A stretch of 64,000 bases of DNA from Tachypleus tridentatus (GCF_004210375.1 NC_134825.1:67571558-67635557); one strand, 5' to 3'. Shown: positions 12,001 to 22,379, numbered from the stretch's first letter. The notes: generated by a model not told the origin, from the sequence alone. Made by a program: numbers and translations.

Positions 12001-15000
12001 CTGTCAAAAAATGGCTCCTAAACAAAAATGATAATTAATTTTAGTTCTAAATAAACAATAATCTAATAAAAATTATATTATTAATTAAATGAAACAGTAT
12101 GTTTCAGGAACACACAGGAAATGTTATTGTTTTTACTATGACACTTTTTTCAATCATTATGCTAAAGTTATAGGTTGGGTGGCCTCGAACATTTTTTTCT
12201 TCAGATCAAGGAAGCCTCAAGCTAAAAGAGTTTGAGAACCACTGTTCTAGAGAAAACCAGCTAGATCCAGTAAGAATCTAGCCTTGATTGATAATTCACA
12301 TTTTGGCAGGACAGTGACCTGAAGCACAATGCCAAAACTATACTGGAGTAGTTTCAAAAGGAGGAGATAAATTTTCTGGCATGGTTCACTCCAAGTACTG
12401 ATGTGAATCCAAAAGAAAATGTGTGGCAAGACTTGAAAATTGCAGTTCATCAGTGGTCTCCAACAAATTTGTCAGAATTGGAGCAATTTTGGTGGGAAGA
12501 ATTGGCAGAAATTGTACCATTCTATTGTGCAAAACTGGTTGAGACTTATTTAAAAAGAGCCACAGCAGTGATTGCTGACTTAGGGTGGCTGAATACTTGT
12601 GCACTGAGTAAATTTCAGTTTTTTTTTGTTTTGTTTTTTTGCAGGTTTTACTGCCAGTCAGCTTCCTTCACATGTAATGTTTTTAATCATACATTAACAA
12701 TAATGTATGTTCCATTATTATTAATTTCTTTTTGTGTATTTTTGGTATTTAATGGATGTTAGTGTTATTTGTTTTGAACAAGCTTTACAGAACTGATGTG
12801 TGTGTGTGTGTGATATTTAATTGGTCATATTGTGATGATTAAATATACTGTGCATTTATTAAATTTTTGAACAGTAATATGATATTACTAGCAGGTAATC
12901 ACTGAAATGGTGTAATTTTAGGATAAAGAAACTGAGGAGAACCAAAATTTTAGAAGCAGGGAAAACCGTCGGCCACCTTATAGACCTCGATTCAGAGGTG
13001 GCTCAGGTGCTCCTCGTGGTCGACCTCGTAGAGGATTACCCCGTCCAAGAAGAGACCAAGATGATAGTGCTGATAATACTGCTGGAGGGGAGGAAGTATC
13101 GAGTACTGAATCTGTTACAGAGCCTGACTCTACCAGTAACATTAAAGTGGAAGGAGGTCCTGATCAGGAGATTGCTGATGTTAAGGTACTTAAAACACTG
13201 AATTTTCTTGTAAAAGAAAACTTGCCAAATAGTCATTGGTGCAATTAATGTGATTTTTTTATTTCAACTTGTTTCACTTAGCAATTTGAAAAAAAAAATT
13301 TTTTTTTTCTTTAAATAGAAACATAATCTAAATTTACAAGTAATGAAAAGAAAAGAACTACTTGAAGTAAAAAATTTGTACAATAATGATGGAACTATTA
13401 ACCATTTGATCAGTGAAATAAATTATTATTTTACTCTTTTGGCAACTGGCAACAGATGAGAGTATTTATAACTGAATAAAACATTCTGTGCCACTTATTA
13501 CAATATAATTAAATTTAGTGCAGTGCGACAGCTAATTAATCAGAATTTCTCAATCATTGAAAGAGCACTTAGAATTAGAAAGTTAAAGGTTCAGAGATTT
13601 CTGTATCAACTTAACCCATAAGTACTCTGTACTTATCTAATTTCAGTTTATGTCATTATAAATATGGAAGAAAAATGTAAGTACAATTTTTACTTAAAAT
13701 TTTAAGAAAAATTTGGTTGTTCTTTTCTTTTCAAGCAATATCACCAGTAGAAAATATGCATATTTGTAGGCTTAACCATTTGGATGTCATTATTTAGCTC
13801 ATGTCCATATGAACCCCCATGCAAACACTTAAGGACTAAAATAGTTTGAAAATTCTGTTGATTCTTTTCTGTGTATGTCAGGAGGTTTTGCTGGATTACA
13901 TTCAGAATTTAAGTACTTTATTATTTTTGCTTGTGACTAAACTTGGCATATTTAGTAATCCAAATTTTAATATTATAAGAGTTTTAAGTTTGTAATTTTA
14001 AAAGACTGTATTAAAATAAACTTGGTTTTCTTGGGAGGAGAATTGTGACATTTGCTTTCAAAATATCCTCTCTTAGCTAATTCACATACCATCCCTGCAA
14101 GAAGTACAAAATTTAACATAAATTACTCATTATATAACATCACTGAGACCAAGCATAATTTTATTACTTTATTTGGTTAGAGCTATAAAATAGAAAATTG
14201 GAACTCTTGCCTACCTACCTGTAACATCCTCTTTTTCACAAACTACCAGTAACTTACTCTGACATTTAATACTATATTTTTAATGAGAGAGCCAAAATTG
14301 TGATCTCTTAAATGGCATATATTATATTGTTTTTTTTGTACAGATGATTATATATTTTGCTTCCAGTTCAAACTTTATTCCCACGGGAAACACATAGATG
14401 TGCTTAGCTGAATGTTTAAATGGCTATTGTCACATAGTTAAAAAGCTAGAAAACTTGGTTGCTTTAGGACGTTTTCTGCTTTTTGTGATGTTATTCTGTG
14501 TTCTTTGGTGCATTTAATTAAATAAAATAATACTGAGTGCAACAGTATCTCGTGTAAAAAAGTATGGGTATGTTTCATTGACAATTAACAGCAATAAAGA
14601 AAACATAGTTAAATATTACATTACTTGTTTTTCATGTGTATTCTATAATTATTAACATAAAATCAACTAAAATGTAAGAAGTTTAAACTATTCAGGTTAT
14701 ATAATGTTAAATCAGGTAAAATAAAGAACAATTTATTTAATGAGGTACATTTGTGATCGTGTAATTTGATAAGGTAGTGTGAGCTACATGTTTGCTAAGT
14801 GATCTACAGGTTGTTTGGTGGGATTATTAGTTATACAGTTTAGAAGGCAAAAAAAAACTAAAACTTAAGTGACTAGGAGGTTTTAGAGGTTACACAAATG
14901 AAAATTTTTACAGCTTGCATGTGACTTTTCAGAACTTGAATCATGCTCTGGCTCGACATATTTACAGACAAATCTTTAGTATAAACACTGAATTAAAAAT

Positions 15001-15616
15001 TCCTTTTTTTTTGTGTATAAAAGACTTGTGGTATATACTAAAATCTTGCCAAATTTTCTGAAGGTGCACATTAAAAGTTACAGTATGGATACATTTATGA
15101 TTACCTAGTGGTTATGTGGTGGTTGCAAATTCAGTCAAAATGGCCCAAGTATGTGTTGAGTGTGTTAACCAGTACTCAATTACTACTTAATCATTGGTTG
15201 GTTATCTCTAACCAGTCATCAAACATGATTTCATAACCAGTTTCTCCCAGTTGAAGTAGCTAATGTGGGTTGCCAAAGTAGGATCAAAATTTTTACTTTT
15301 TGTAAAAGTTATGGTAAACTACATTAAGATATAAATAATTTTATTAGGATAAGAAACATTCTCTTTTCACTGATAAATTGTAATGTTTCATTATAAAAGT
15401 TTTTTCTAGTACATATTCTTCTCATTGGGTGAGTTGTTGCAAGTTATGTGCCTTTAAAATTCTTAGAATATTGAATTTTGATCTTTTTGCATTTTAAAAT
15501 ACTTTTTATAGGTTGCCTGTCAGATTTTGAACAGTTAAAATATTCATATTTAGTTTGAAAATATTGTAATTTTTGTTTATAAAGAAGGCTTAAAAATAAG
15601 TTAATTGAATGAAACA

Positions 15617-15655
<39 letters not shown>

Positions 15656-17692
15656 TTATATATGTAGGTGTGTGTTTATATAGATAACATATTATATTAA
15701 AAGATGATTAAAACTCGTTAAATCTATAATATAAATTGTAAGTTCTTCAAAAAATCCTAAATTTCAAAGATCTTGTCTACTACCAGAAAACACCTGAAAG
15801 TGTACGAGTGAAAATAAAACACCACTGAAGTGTTGCACATAAGTGCTATTTGTTATTTGATAAAAGTTTCAAATTATCCACTAACTCCTTTATTTTTGTA
15901 GTATTCAGATATCTCTTGTATCATAAGATTGCATGAAATTTGTTATTAGTTTCTTGTATTTAGTTTTAAACTGAAGGAATTTATTCATTTCAAACTGAAT
16001 TTTGATAATCAACTTTGATTTGGAAATGTCAACATTTTTTAATTATTATTGTTCTTTTCTGTGGTGCCTATCATTTTAAATCTTCTACAGATAGCATTAG
16101 TAATTAAGATGTTGTACATTTAATTTAATTCTGTTATTATAACAACTATGATTACTGTTTCTATCTCATCTTCATCTCTTAGTTAGAATTGACAGCAGTA
16201 ATTGACTCAGCTTAATATATACTCTTCGTTAGTGTTATTTCTTGTGAACAAGCTTCACAGAACTGAAGTGTTTGTTAGGAATAGTTTGATTTTTTACCTA
16301 TATTACTATTCAAATTTGTAAAGTTTGTGCTTTGTCATCAGCTTAGTTTCTTGTTCTGCACCATACTATTTTTGTTTCTTTGCTAGAATCTTGTGAAATT
16401 TGTATATTTTTTCTCAAGTGTTTTCTCATTCCTTAAGTTGACATTTTTTGTTTTCTTGTACTTCAGTTACATCATAAGAGAAAATTCTGTTTTAACTGGT
16501 ATTGCCTTTAACCTTTACGTTTTATGGTTGGTTGGAAATCTCTCCTGTTTTTTTTTTTTCTTTGTGATGTCTTTAGTCTACCTCAGGTTCAGGAATAAAA
16601 TACAATAACACTGTCATACTAAACCAGTAGTGCTACCAAATGAATGTGATGTTGTGCTTGCTTTCTTCCATGTCATCTTTCATTACTGGAAAGTATGTTA
16701 GAGATCTCTTGCCATTAACCTAAAAAAAAAAAACAGTTCTTAACCAGGTATGAGCACACTGCTAATATGCCTTCAGTTGTGAAAAATGTAAAGAAAGAGC
16801 AGAATGTGAACTTTGATCATTTTCATGGTTTTTTTTTTATAACATCAGAAATGTTTCCTTTCCTTTTGTGCACTGGGATTTTTTATCCCAAGTGTGAAGA
16901 ACTAACTGTTAGGTGTCTTTTTCTTATAGTTTTTGTGTCACCTGCTAGTCTTATTTATTATCCTTGGTTCTCAAGTGTAACTCCTGCTTTTGCCTTTTAT
17001 TCTCTGATCTTTTCTTTCTCTCGCATCGTCTTTTACTTTTCATTTATTGTTTTCTTTTTAACCTTGCTCTAATTCAAGACTTTTTAAGAAAGTATGCTTT
17101 TATCTCTATGTGTGTGTGTGATATTTTGTTTTATTCATGTTGATGCTATGTTTTACTTCTCATGAGGTAGCTTCTCTCACTTTATGTTCATACACAAGTA
17201 GTTCACCCTTTTTGTGCTTTGGTTCTCCAGTGATAGTCATTGGGATACGGTAAAAATTATTTGATTAAAATACTGACCATTTAATCCTTTTATTTTAAAG
17301 AAATTTTTAACCATGTCTTTATATTTCCAGATTATATTTTCATTATTCATATTTTATTTTAAACTACAGAGCAGTGTGAATGTTTATGTGTAGTTATTCT
17401 TGTTGTAAGAAATGTTACATAAAAATCTTTATAAAGTTATGATTTTTGTTTGTTAATCATCATTATCATTACTCCTTCTAATAATGGTGGTTTGTGTATT
17501 ATAATAATTCCATTAAAAAATAGAATAGTACATACAGAACAGTGTTTTGTTATAATATACTTTAATAAAAAGTGTGCAAATAATAGGGTGCTTGCTTATG
17601 ATCTGATACTAAGGTACTCTTTATTCCAGGGCTTAGTTTCCCAGGGAAATGATGTAGACTCCTCAGTGGTAGAAGGAACGGTGTCTGCTTAA
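2915..17692 (+). CDS. YBX1: Y-box-binding (cold-shock domain) protein, C-terminal part, five exons, 5' end outside the window
   Basis: Coding exons are 2915-3046, 3827-3979, 7773-7955, 12922-13185 and 17630-17692. All junctions are phase 0 with AG acceptors and GT donors. The first exon begins with the residues that directly follow the cold-shock domain in animal Y-box proteins ([18 protein letters not shown]). The rest is the typical C-terminal domain: alternating Arg/Pro/aromatic basic patches and Glu/Asp/Gln acidic patches, ending GTVSA. Y-box proteins package cytoplasmic mRNA and control translation and stability; the C-terminal domain gives non-specific RNA binding and multimerisation. 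About 264 residues are encoded here. The cold-shock domain itself, with the RNP motifs, lies upstream of base 1. Whether this is the YBX1, YBX2 or YBX3 orthologue cannot be decided; in an arthropod it may be the single yps-like gene. Confidence 0.93.
3827..3979 (+). CDS. YBX1: Y-box gene exon B (acidic then basic patch)
   Basis: 51 codons. It opens with an acidic run ([15 protein letters not shown]), followed by an Arg-rich patch ([18 protein letters not shown]) and QNQYNE. Acceptor 'ttctatag', donor 'gtaaaa'. The acidic-basic alternation is characteristic of Y-box C-terminal domains. Confidence 0.92.
4080..6100. other. Intronic strand-biased (C/T-rich on +) sequence, probably an old unidentified transposon
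   Basis: For about 2 kb the + strand is conspicuously pyrimidine-rich and the - strand purine-rich, unlike the flanking AT-rich intron. Both strands hold several short open stretches; those on - are Lys/Arg/Glu-rich. This looks like the decayed charged region of a retroelement gag or ORF1, but I recognise no domain. It is interrupted by a short foldback insertion at 4895-4995. Confidence 0.35.
4895..4995 (-). mobile_element. 101-bp foldback element with 14-bp target-site duplication (family FB, copy 1)
   Basis: The 14-mer 'tttggaacacctca' occurs at 4881-4894 and again at 4996-5009, flanking a 101-bp insert. The insert starts 'gtgatgtcgagaaaaccc' and contains two arms (4925-4953 and 4968-4996) that are nearly perfect inverted repeats around a 14-bp loop. 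Its ends match the other copies at 41.8, 50.3 and 63.0 kb. It lacks the hammerhead-like core, so it looks internally deleted. Strand follows the core-bearing strand of the other copies. Confidence 0.75.
6128..7385 (-). mobile_element. Mariner-type DNA transposon, near full length
   Basis: Terminal inverted repeats: the left end reads 'ccaggtcgtcctttaagtaa' and the right end, reverse-complemented, 'ttaggtcatcctgtaagtga'. Both are followed by matching 'tgtcc'. TA dinucleotides flank both ends (6126-6127 and 7386-7387), the target duplication of the Tc1/mariner superfamily. At about 1.26 kb the size is normal for mariner. It sits in the Y-box intron between exons B and C, antisense to the gene. 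Confidence 0.88.
6203..7225 (-). pseudogene. Mariner transposase pseudogene
   Basis: From an ATG at 7225, the - strand shows mariner features in order. There is an N-terminal helix-turn-helix ([18 protein letters not shown]), then [10 protein letters not shown], a decayed VTGDEKW site (VTGNKK), the second catalytic motif in [10 protein letters not shown] and the third in [16 protein letters not shown]. The C-terminus is [14 protein letters not shown]. In-frame stops and frameshifts occur near the N-terminus, around 6750-6770 and after FQSL, so it cannot make an active enzyme. The first Asp of the DD34D triad is lost. Confidence 0.9.
7773..7955 (+). CDS. YBX1: Y-box gene exon C (Gln/Glu then Arg/Tyr patch)
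   Basis: 61 codons: a poly-Gln/acidic start ([16 protein letters not shown]), then [20 protein letters not shown] and a Ser/Thr/Gly end. The donor is uncertain by two codons. 'gat|gtaaaa' (7956) and 'aaa|gtaatt' (7962) are both in frame, so the exon may end at 7955 or 7961. Confidence 0.88.
8031..8075 (+). CDS. Possible alternative terminal exon of the Y-box gene
   Basis: A T-rich tract and the acceptor 'tgatctccag' precede an open segment of 14 codons and a stop ([14 protein letters not shown]). It is in the phase needed by the exon ending at 7955 or 7961, and the intervening 75 bp is also open in the same frame, so either splicing or intron retention would give a shorter protein. An AATAAA at 8374-8379 could end such a transcript. 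No homology is claimed for the peptide. It may be chance. Confidence 0.3.
   Translation, partial: EDAAFIAEQWIPVT
9611..9883 (+). mobile_element. tRNA-derived SINE with target-site duplication
   Basis: The head resembles a tRNA, with an anticodon-like loop 'ctcataa' and a B-box-like 'gggttcgaatcccc'. The body contains 'tacactgctaaattaggga' and the tail ends in an A/C-rich stretch. The 11-mer 'caaaacttgta' flanks both sides (9600-9610 and 9884-9894). It lies in the Y-box intron, in sense. Confidence 0.9.
10929..12620 (+). mobile_element. Tc1-like DNA transposon, decayed
   Basis: The left end starts 'cagtgccttgcaaaagtatt' immediately after a TA, the terminal repeat of a widespread Tc1-like group. 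Inside, the + strand retains transposase fragments in order: [12 protein letters not shown] near 11.62 kb, and further down [20 protein letters not shown] at 12403 onward. The latter matches the third-Asp region, with the NPIE-type motif changed to NPKE. Stops and shifts interrupt it. The right terminal repeat was not found; only a subterminal 'tgaatacttgtgcactg' is visible near 12.6 kb. A hAT MITE is nested inside. Confidence 0.8.
11941..12244 (+). mobile_element. hAT-type MITE nested in the Tc1-like element
   Basis: Begins CAGTGTTTCCCAA and ends TTGAGAACCACTG, typical imperfect hAT terminal repeats; the 304-bp body has no coding capacity. The 8 bp after it (ttctagag) fit the nTCTAGAn hAT target preference. 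The 8 bp before it (tcgtacag) match at 5 of 8 positions, as expected for an eroded duplication. Confidence 0.8.
12922..13185 (+). CDS. YBX1: Y-box gene exon D (largest C-terminal exon)
   Basis: 88 codons, phase 0 at both ends. It has an acidic start (DKETEENQ), two Arg/Pro patches ([13 protein letters not shown] and [13 protein letters not shown]), then a long acidic Ser/Thr/Glu tail ending EIADVK. Acceptor 'aattttag', donor 'gtactt'. Confidence 0.92.
14060..14985 (+). repeat. Dispersed ~0.9-kb repeat, copy A
   Basis: Diverged but colinear with 54100-55010 in the same orientation. Shared landmarks include 'gttctttggtg', 'tttttcatgtgta', 'ttatatttggttag'-like blocks and the 'ggttttagaggttac' block near the end. 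No protein similarity recognised; probably a non-autonomous or decayed element. It lies in the Y-box intron. Confidence 0.65.
15621..15653. repeat. (CA)n microsatellite
   Basis: Uninterrupted CA dinucleotide run of about 16 repeats in the last Y-box intron, followed by a short TATA-rich stretch. Confidence 0.95.
16130..17100. other. T-rich intronic stretch, unidentified repeat
   Basis: T/C-rich sequence in the last Y-box intron. A 43-bp segment at 16228-16270 recurs with few changes at 12758-12800 (both contain 'ttagtgttatt', 'gaacaagctt' and 'acagaactga'), so at least part is a dispersed repeat. Short open frames here are hydrophobic by-products of T-richness. Confidence 0.4.
17630..17692 (+). 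CDS. YBX1: Y-box gene terminal coding exon
   Basis: 20 codons and a TAA stop (ends VVEGTVSA). Acceptor 'tttattccag'. The frame is continuous with the preceding exon. Confidence 0.88.
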   Translation, partial: GLVSQGNDVDSSVVEGTVSA

Positions 17693-17999
17693 ATTAGTAC
17701 TGCAGGACACCACAACCTCACAACTTTTCTCTTTATATTCAGAGTAGTTCAAGGTGCTTGTTACATCCAGATTGATGATATAAAAATTTCTTGGAGAGGT
17801 TTTTCTTTTTTTCTGAATAAGAAGCAACTGCAGATTGTTACCAACCAAAGGCTGAAAAGAAATACATGTTTAAGCTGTCATGATTAACAAAAATGAAATT
17901 GTAAGACCACTGATAATATGTTTCTTGTCAAAATGTTTAGAGAATTAAAATTGCTACCAGCACAAGTTTTTTTTAATTTAAATGCATGACTCTGTATTT

Positions 18000-18430
18000 T
18001 GACAAGCATTATAACAGCTAAAACACTAACAAGAAATGAATCAAATGAACACACTAGCAAGAACTTTAGCAGATGAAAACATTACTAAGAACTGCAACTG
18101 ATGACATGTTTACTAAGAACTGTAACAACTGAAACTATTCTAACAAGAACTATAATTGATGATGTCATGGTAAGAAATGAAACTCTAATGAGAACTATAA
18201 TTGATGACAACATTTTTAACAAGAATGGTACAAATAAAACACTAGCCAGAAGTATAATTGGTGATAAATTTTATAAGAATTATAACAAATGACTGTGTTT
18301 AAGATCTGACTGACAGGACGTTAGTATAACTTGTGACAACACGTAGGAACTGTAAACCTGTTAGTCAAATGTTTACTGAGGACATGCTAACAAGAACTAT
18401 AATTGAAGATAACACCAACTAGCAGAAGCT
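18000..18430 (+). repeat. Degenerate ~29-bp tandem repeat inside the Y-box 3' UTR
   Basis: Variants of the phrases 'ctaacaagaactataatt' and 'gatgac' recur about every 26-30 bp, for example near 18049, 18079, 18106, 18136, 18181 and 18383. Copies differ by substitutions and small indels, so this is an old array. It lies between the stop codon and the poly(A) signal and would be transcribed. Confidence 0.75.
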
Positions 18431-18776
18431 GTTAATAATGATACACATCTTAACAGATAACCATCTTGAAATATGATTGGTCTGTTCACTCCAACTCCAT
18501 CTTGAAAAATTATTGGCAGTTTTCTGCAGTTTCTAAATATTGGGCAATAAGTTTTCCATAAAATCTGAAACTTATCTGTATTCTATTTATGATACATGGA
18601 GTTCATTGTAAAGAATGATTTTATTGGAACCCAAATACATAATTTATTTCATTAAATGATCTGCCAGTCAAATAACAATTTCTATATTTTATTTTCTAAA
18701 GCAAAATACTTTTATATTTTAGTTGTGGCATTTAACTTTGTACAGGTCATCTGAAGTTTGTAAAACATGCATTTGC

Positions 18777-18782
18777 AATAAA
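18777..18782 (+). promoter_or_regulatory. Poly(A) signal AATAAA of the Y-box gene
   Basis: Canonical hexamer about 1.08 kb after the stop codon, followed within 40 bp by T/G-rich sequence (ttattttgttgtaag). It is the best candidate for the long mRNA 3' end. Confidence 0.6.
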
Positions 18783-18800
18783 ACCTTTTTCCGATCATTA

Positions 18801-20159
18801 TTTTGTTGTAAGATTTTCTTCACTAACAACTTGAGCAGGCATTTGTATTTCAGTAATTAATTTTAATAATTGAATAGCTTAGTTGTTGCTCAAAGAACTG
18901 TGTGAAAGCTCCAACAAAAATGTAAGATTTTTACATAAATAACTAAAACATGCTTTAAAGTAGAGGCAATAACAGGGTAGGGGGGGGTATCTTGGCAGCA
19001 TCTCTTTATTAAGGAAAGTTAAACTATGAAGTTAGAATACATAGCATATTCTAAAGAGATAGTACAAGTTGGTAAAAATATTAGCTATTATTACTTATTT
19101 GTGTGGCATGATATTAGATAGTTCACAACATTATTATATATGAAGTACTTCTACTTTATCTTGATAGCAAACCTGCTATGTTGCTCAACAAGTGAATACA
19201 CAGCAGTTTTCTGGACACAGTGGGAAGGGAGATAGTAACAAAAGGTAATGGTTTATATGACATGAACGTGTGAAAGATAATCTGTCTCTCAAAAACCAGA
19301 TACTGTATTTTATCTAGCTCATGAACTTAACTATGTCGGTCATATGCAAATACTACAAGTCTCAAGATAATTTTTTAAGCTACAGTTTTGGGATCTCGTA
19401 GATAATTCACAATGCTTTCAGTGATTTGTTTTATTCTTAAGCCACTCAAACAAATAGCAGACTTGTTACTTATGTATACATAACATTTTTACTTGAAGTA
19501 TTAGAAATTTTAATTGTAGAGATGATCCAATTAAAAGAAAGAATTAGAATGTAAAACAGTTTTTACCAACATACATGTTTCGCAACAATTGGAGACAGGT
19601 TTGAAAAATAGTTTTATCTACGCAAACCAGGTTAAAAAATGTATATTCGTGAAATGATGGAATTATGTAGGAACAATTACAAGGAATGTGGTAATTTTTA
19701 CATTGGTGAAATGAGGTGGAACTTAAGTGGAAGAAGTGAGGAACACTTGACTCCTTACACATTCACAAGCATTGCACATTTAATAAACCGTTAAAAATAA
19801 TTTTAAAAACTTGCACATCAAAGGTAACGTTTACGAAAGAAGAGTATAAGAAGTTTTATTAAAAAATAAACTAATGGTAAAGATAACTTTCAAAACACAG
19901 TGCATTTTGGGTAAGGTTTTATCGGATTTACTTTGTTGTTTGATGGCCTTATTTTATTAATAGTTTGTACCTAAAAATGACCAAATATGGTTGAAATGTT
20001 GAACTGCCTTTTTAATAAAAATATTTTTAATTTAAACTTTTATTTCACATTCTAAAGTGATATGCTGTCACTTTTTATAATCTGACAACAGAGCACAGAT
20101 GAAGGTAAAGATTCTTGTATTTGTAGGTTTCTTGTTTCAATTCGTAAACTTTAATTTAC
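18801..20159. other. Intergenic AT-rich DNA without recognisable genes
   Basis: Follows the Y-box poly(A) site. I see no conserved exon, transposase or SINE before 20160. Confidence 0.6.
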
Positions 20160-20365
20160 GTGGAACTGGCCTGGTGGTTAGGGTGGTTGGTTTCCCCCTT
20201 GGGGCTCGCGGATTTGAATCTCCATCACAATGAACGTGCTCTTTCAGGTGTGGGAGCGTTATACTTGATGGTGAATCTCCCTATTTGTTGGTAAAAAGTA
20301 AGTGATAAATTAGGAACTGCTAGCTTAGATAGCCCACCTGTACTTTTACGCAAAATAAAAAAAAA
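20160..20365 (+). mobile_element. Decayed tRNA-derived SINE
   Basis: Recognisable head ('ggtggttagggtggttgg', then 'gatttgaatctccatcaca') and body ('aaattaggaactgctagc'). It is shortened in the middle compared with the copies at 9.6 and 37.5 kb. No target-site duplication found. Confidence 0.7.
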
Positions 20366-20510
20366 CAAATTACTTAAAACTGTTGAATCACATTTGTTTA
20401 AACCAATCTGGTAATTGCATGTACTGATTTTTACTATCGCAGGTAGTTTAAAAATGTTAAGTTTGTATAATGAATATATAATTCTGGTTGCATTTAAATT
20501 TAGCTGTATT

Positions 20511-20727
20511 CATGACCAGGTGGTTGAGTACAAGAGGTGCTCGTCCATTCAGCCATGGAGGCGTGATAATGTAACAGTCAATCCCATTCTACGTTGGTAA
20601 AATAATTGGGGGTGGGTGGTAATGACTAGTTGCCTTCCCTATAGTTTTACACTGCTAAATGAAGGACGACTTGTGGAGATGGCCATCGTGATCGTGTACT
20701 TTTACGCGAAAATCTCTTAATAGAATT
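20511..20727 (+). mobile_element. Decayed tRNA-derived SINE, head partly deleted
   Basis: Begins 'catgaccaggtggttgagta' and skips most of the tRNA-like B-box region. It continues with the family body (cagccatggaggcg, gggtggtaatgactagttgc, tacactgctaaatgaagga) and tail (cttttacgcgaaa). Confidence 0.75.
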
Positions 20728-20984
20728 GAAAAACATGCAAAATTTCAGTTCTAATAACTCGCTGTTTGTTGTAGTTTAATGTGGGTTTTTTGTAGTTCAA
20801 TTATAAAAATATGAATTGTGAATATAAATTTACGTAAGCACAAGTTAAATTATAAAAACTACATTTACATACATTTAGTGTAGACAAAGATAAGTGGTAA
20901 TAAGGTATAGATCATTGTCATGGTTAATAATCTGCCCTCTGGGAGAAGGATGCACATTTACAGGTTTAAAACTAAAATCTGAGG

Positions 20985-21040
20985 CTCTATTCCTATGGTG
21001 ACGCAATTGGTAGCCTAGTGTGGCTTTGCTCCAAAACAAG
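20985..21040 (+). mobile_element. Remnant of a second SINE family (3' end)
   Basis: 'tagcctagtgtggctttgct' followed by an A-rich tail resembles the end of a different tRNA-headed SINE that I associate with horseshoe crabs. Only about 55 bp is recognisable, so this is tentative. Confidence 0.35.
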
Positions 21041-21282
21041 TAGGTAAACTAGGTAGTCATATAGGTTACCAACCATGCTGTCAAGGTTTTGAATATGTAG
21101 GCTGAGATTTTTACAGTAGATGTCTGTGACTTGTTGGCGATAAATTCGAACAATAAACGGACATTACACAATTTACTTGTTTATAAATAATATATTCAAA
21201 ATAAGTAAAACGTATGAACGAAATTTGTTTACACTATAGGCTATCACAATTGTATCTAAAGCTAAATAATTCTCTTTTCTTG

Positions 21283-22360
21283 TCAAAAGTTTACATAGGT
21301 TGGTTCAGTTACTTTAGAACTCAGTTGACAAGAATTATTCTTACCTACTCTGTGTTTTACTGCACAAGATGTATCCATGGTGACTGTCACTCTTTTCTTG
21401 TTTATTGCCAGCACCATCTTTGTAGGTTGCTCCAACTGCTTTATATTGAGATTTCTGCAGTTGCTTATTGGTAATGAATTTGCAATGTGTTTCATTTTGT
21501 AACAAATATAGCACGTCTTCTCCCATCTGTCTGTTAACTTTCTGTCATCTTGGTAGGCTCCTGCTTTGCATCAGTCACCACTGGTTTCGACTTTAGCTGG
21601 ATAGTCTTGGACTTTCCAGTTATACTCCCTGCATGGGCTTCCATATACTTTACTGCAAGCTTGATCATATGTCCATGTCTACTGGTGCTTTCTCCTTTAA
21701 TAACAATGACAAGTCAGTTGAGCATGTGATCATGAACTGTTCACGTATTAATAATTCTGCTAGTCCTTCAAAACTATTTTCCTATTGGTTATAACAGTCC
21801 ATCTTGGGACGTGCTACCAACTGAAATTCTGTTTCTCCACTATTAGGTTTGACTTCTCTAAACTTACAACAAAAATCTTTTTCTGTAAGTTCACATCGTT
21901 TCAGTTAGGTTACTTTTGATTTGTCACAGCCCTTACTATCTTTTGATGTCATGTCTGCATATACTTGTAGGTCTTTTCCTCTGAGAAGTTGACTGAGACA
22001 GACTACTCATTCGTCTTTGGTAAATCTTTTATATCTTTCCAGAAAAACATCCATTTCAATTTTTGTTCATCAAATTTGGAGAGCTTGGGTAAGCTGGCCC
22101 TGACCTAATTGTCATTCTTGGGCCTTTCTTTCTGTTGGGTGAGCTTGGTGAGTTCAGTTTGTACTGTTATTCTATTTCCAGTCTCTCCTCTTCTTTTTTT
22201 AATCTATGCTCTTACTTTCCCCTTTTCAAGTCTCTGCATTCTCTCCTATTATTATTTCTCTCTTTATAAGTTTAGTTATTGTATTTTTATTGTTTATCTC
22301 TCAATTTCCAGTCTTTATCTCATCTCTGTCTATGCTTTTCTTTCACAAGTTCTTGTTTTA
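21283..22360 (-). pseudogene. Ty3/gypsy-type gag pseudogene
   Basis: Read on -, 22360 to 21283, in order. First comes a Glu/Arg/Lys-rich stretch like the coiled coil that precedes such gags, then MDVFLERYKRFTKDE. A SCAN-like capsid follows (LTEKDFCCKFREVKPNSGET, then FEGLAELLIREQFM), and then a decayed zinc knuckle (CYICYKMKHIA). Several in-frame stops break it. No protease or reverse transcriptase follows. Confidence 0.75.
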
Positions 22361-22379
22361 TAACAAACTTTTGTAGTTG

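Larger units (their letters stand above)
17693..18800 (+). other. 3' UTR of the Y-box gene
   Basis: Follows the stop codon without a new gene. It ends at an AATAAA (18777-18782) followed by a T/G-rich stretch, the usual downstream element. The middle of the UTR (about 18.0-18.43 kb) is a degenerate short tandem repeat described separately. Confidence 0.7.

Noticed and set aside
12600-12660. Right terminal repeat of the Tc1-like element at 'gaatacttgtgcactg'
   Set aside because: It resembles the left end only partly, needs a gap and is not followed by TA; kept only as a subterminal match.
16393-17072. Membrane-protein-like open frames
   Set aside because: The apparent membrane segments come from T-rich DNA; no start context, homology or splice support.
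22109-22363. 84-codon hydrophobic frame on +
   Set aside because: It is the complement of the Glu/Arg/Lys-rich coiled-coil region of the gypsy gag pseudogene read on -.
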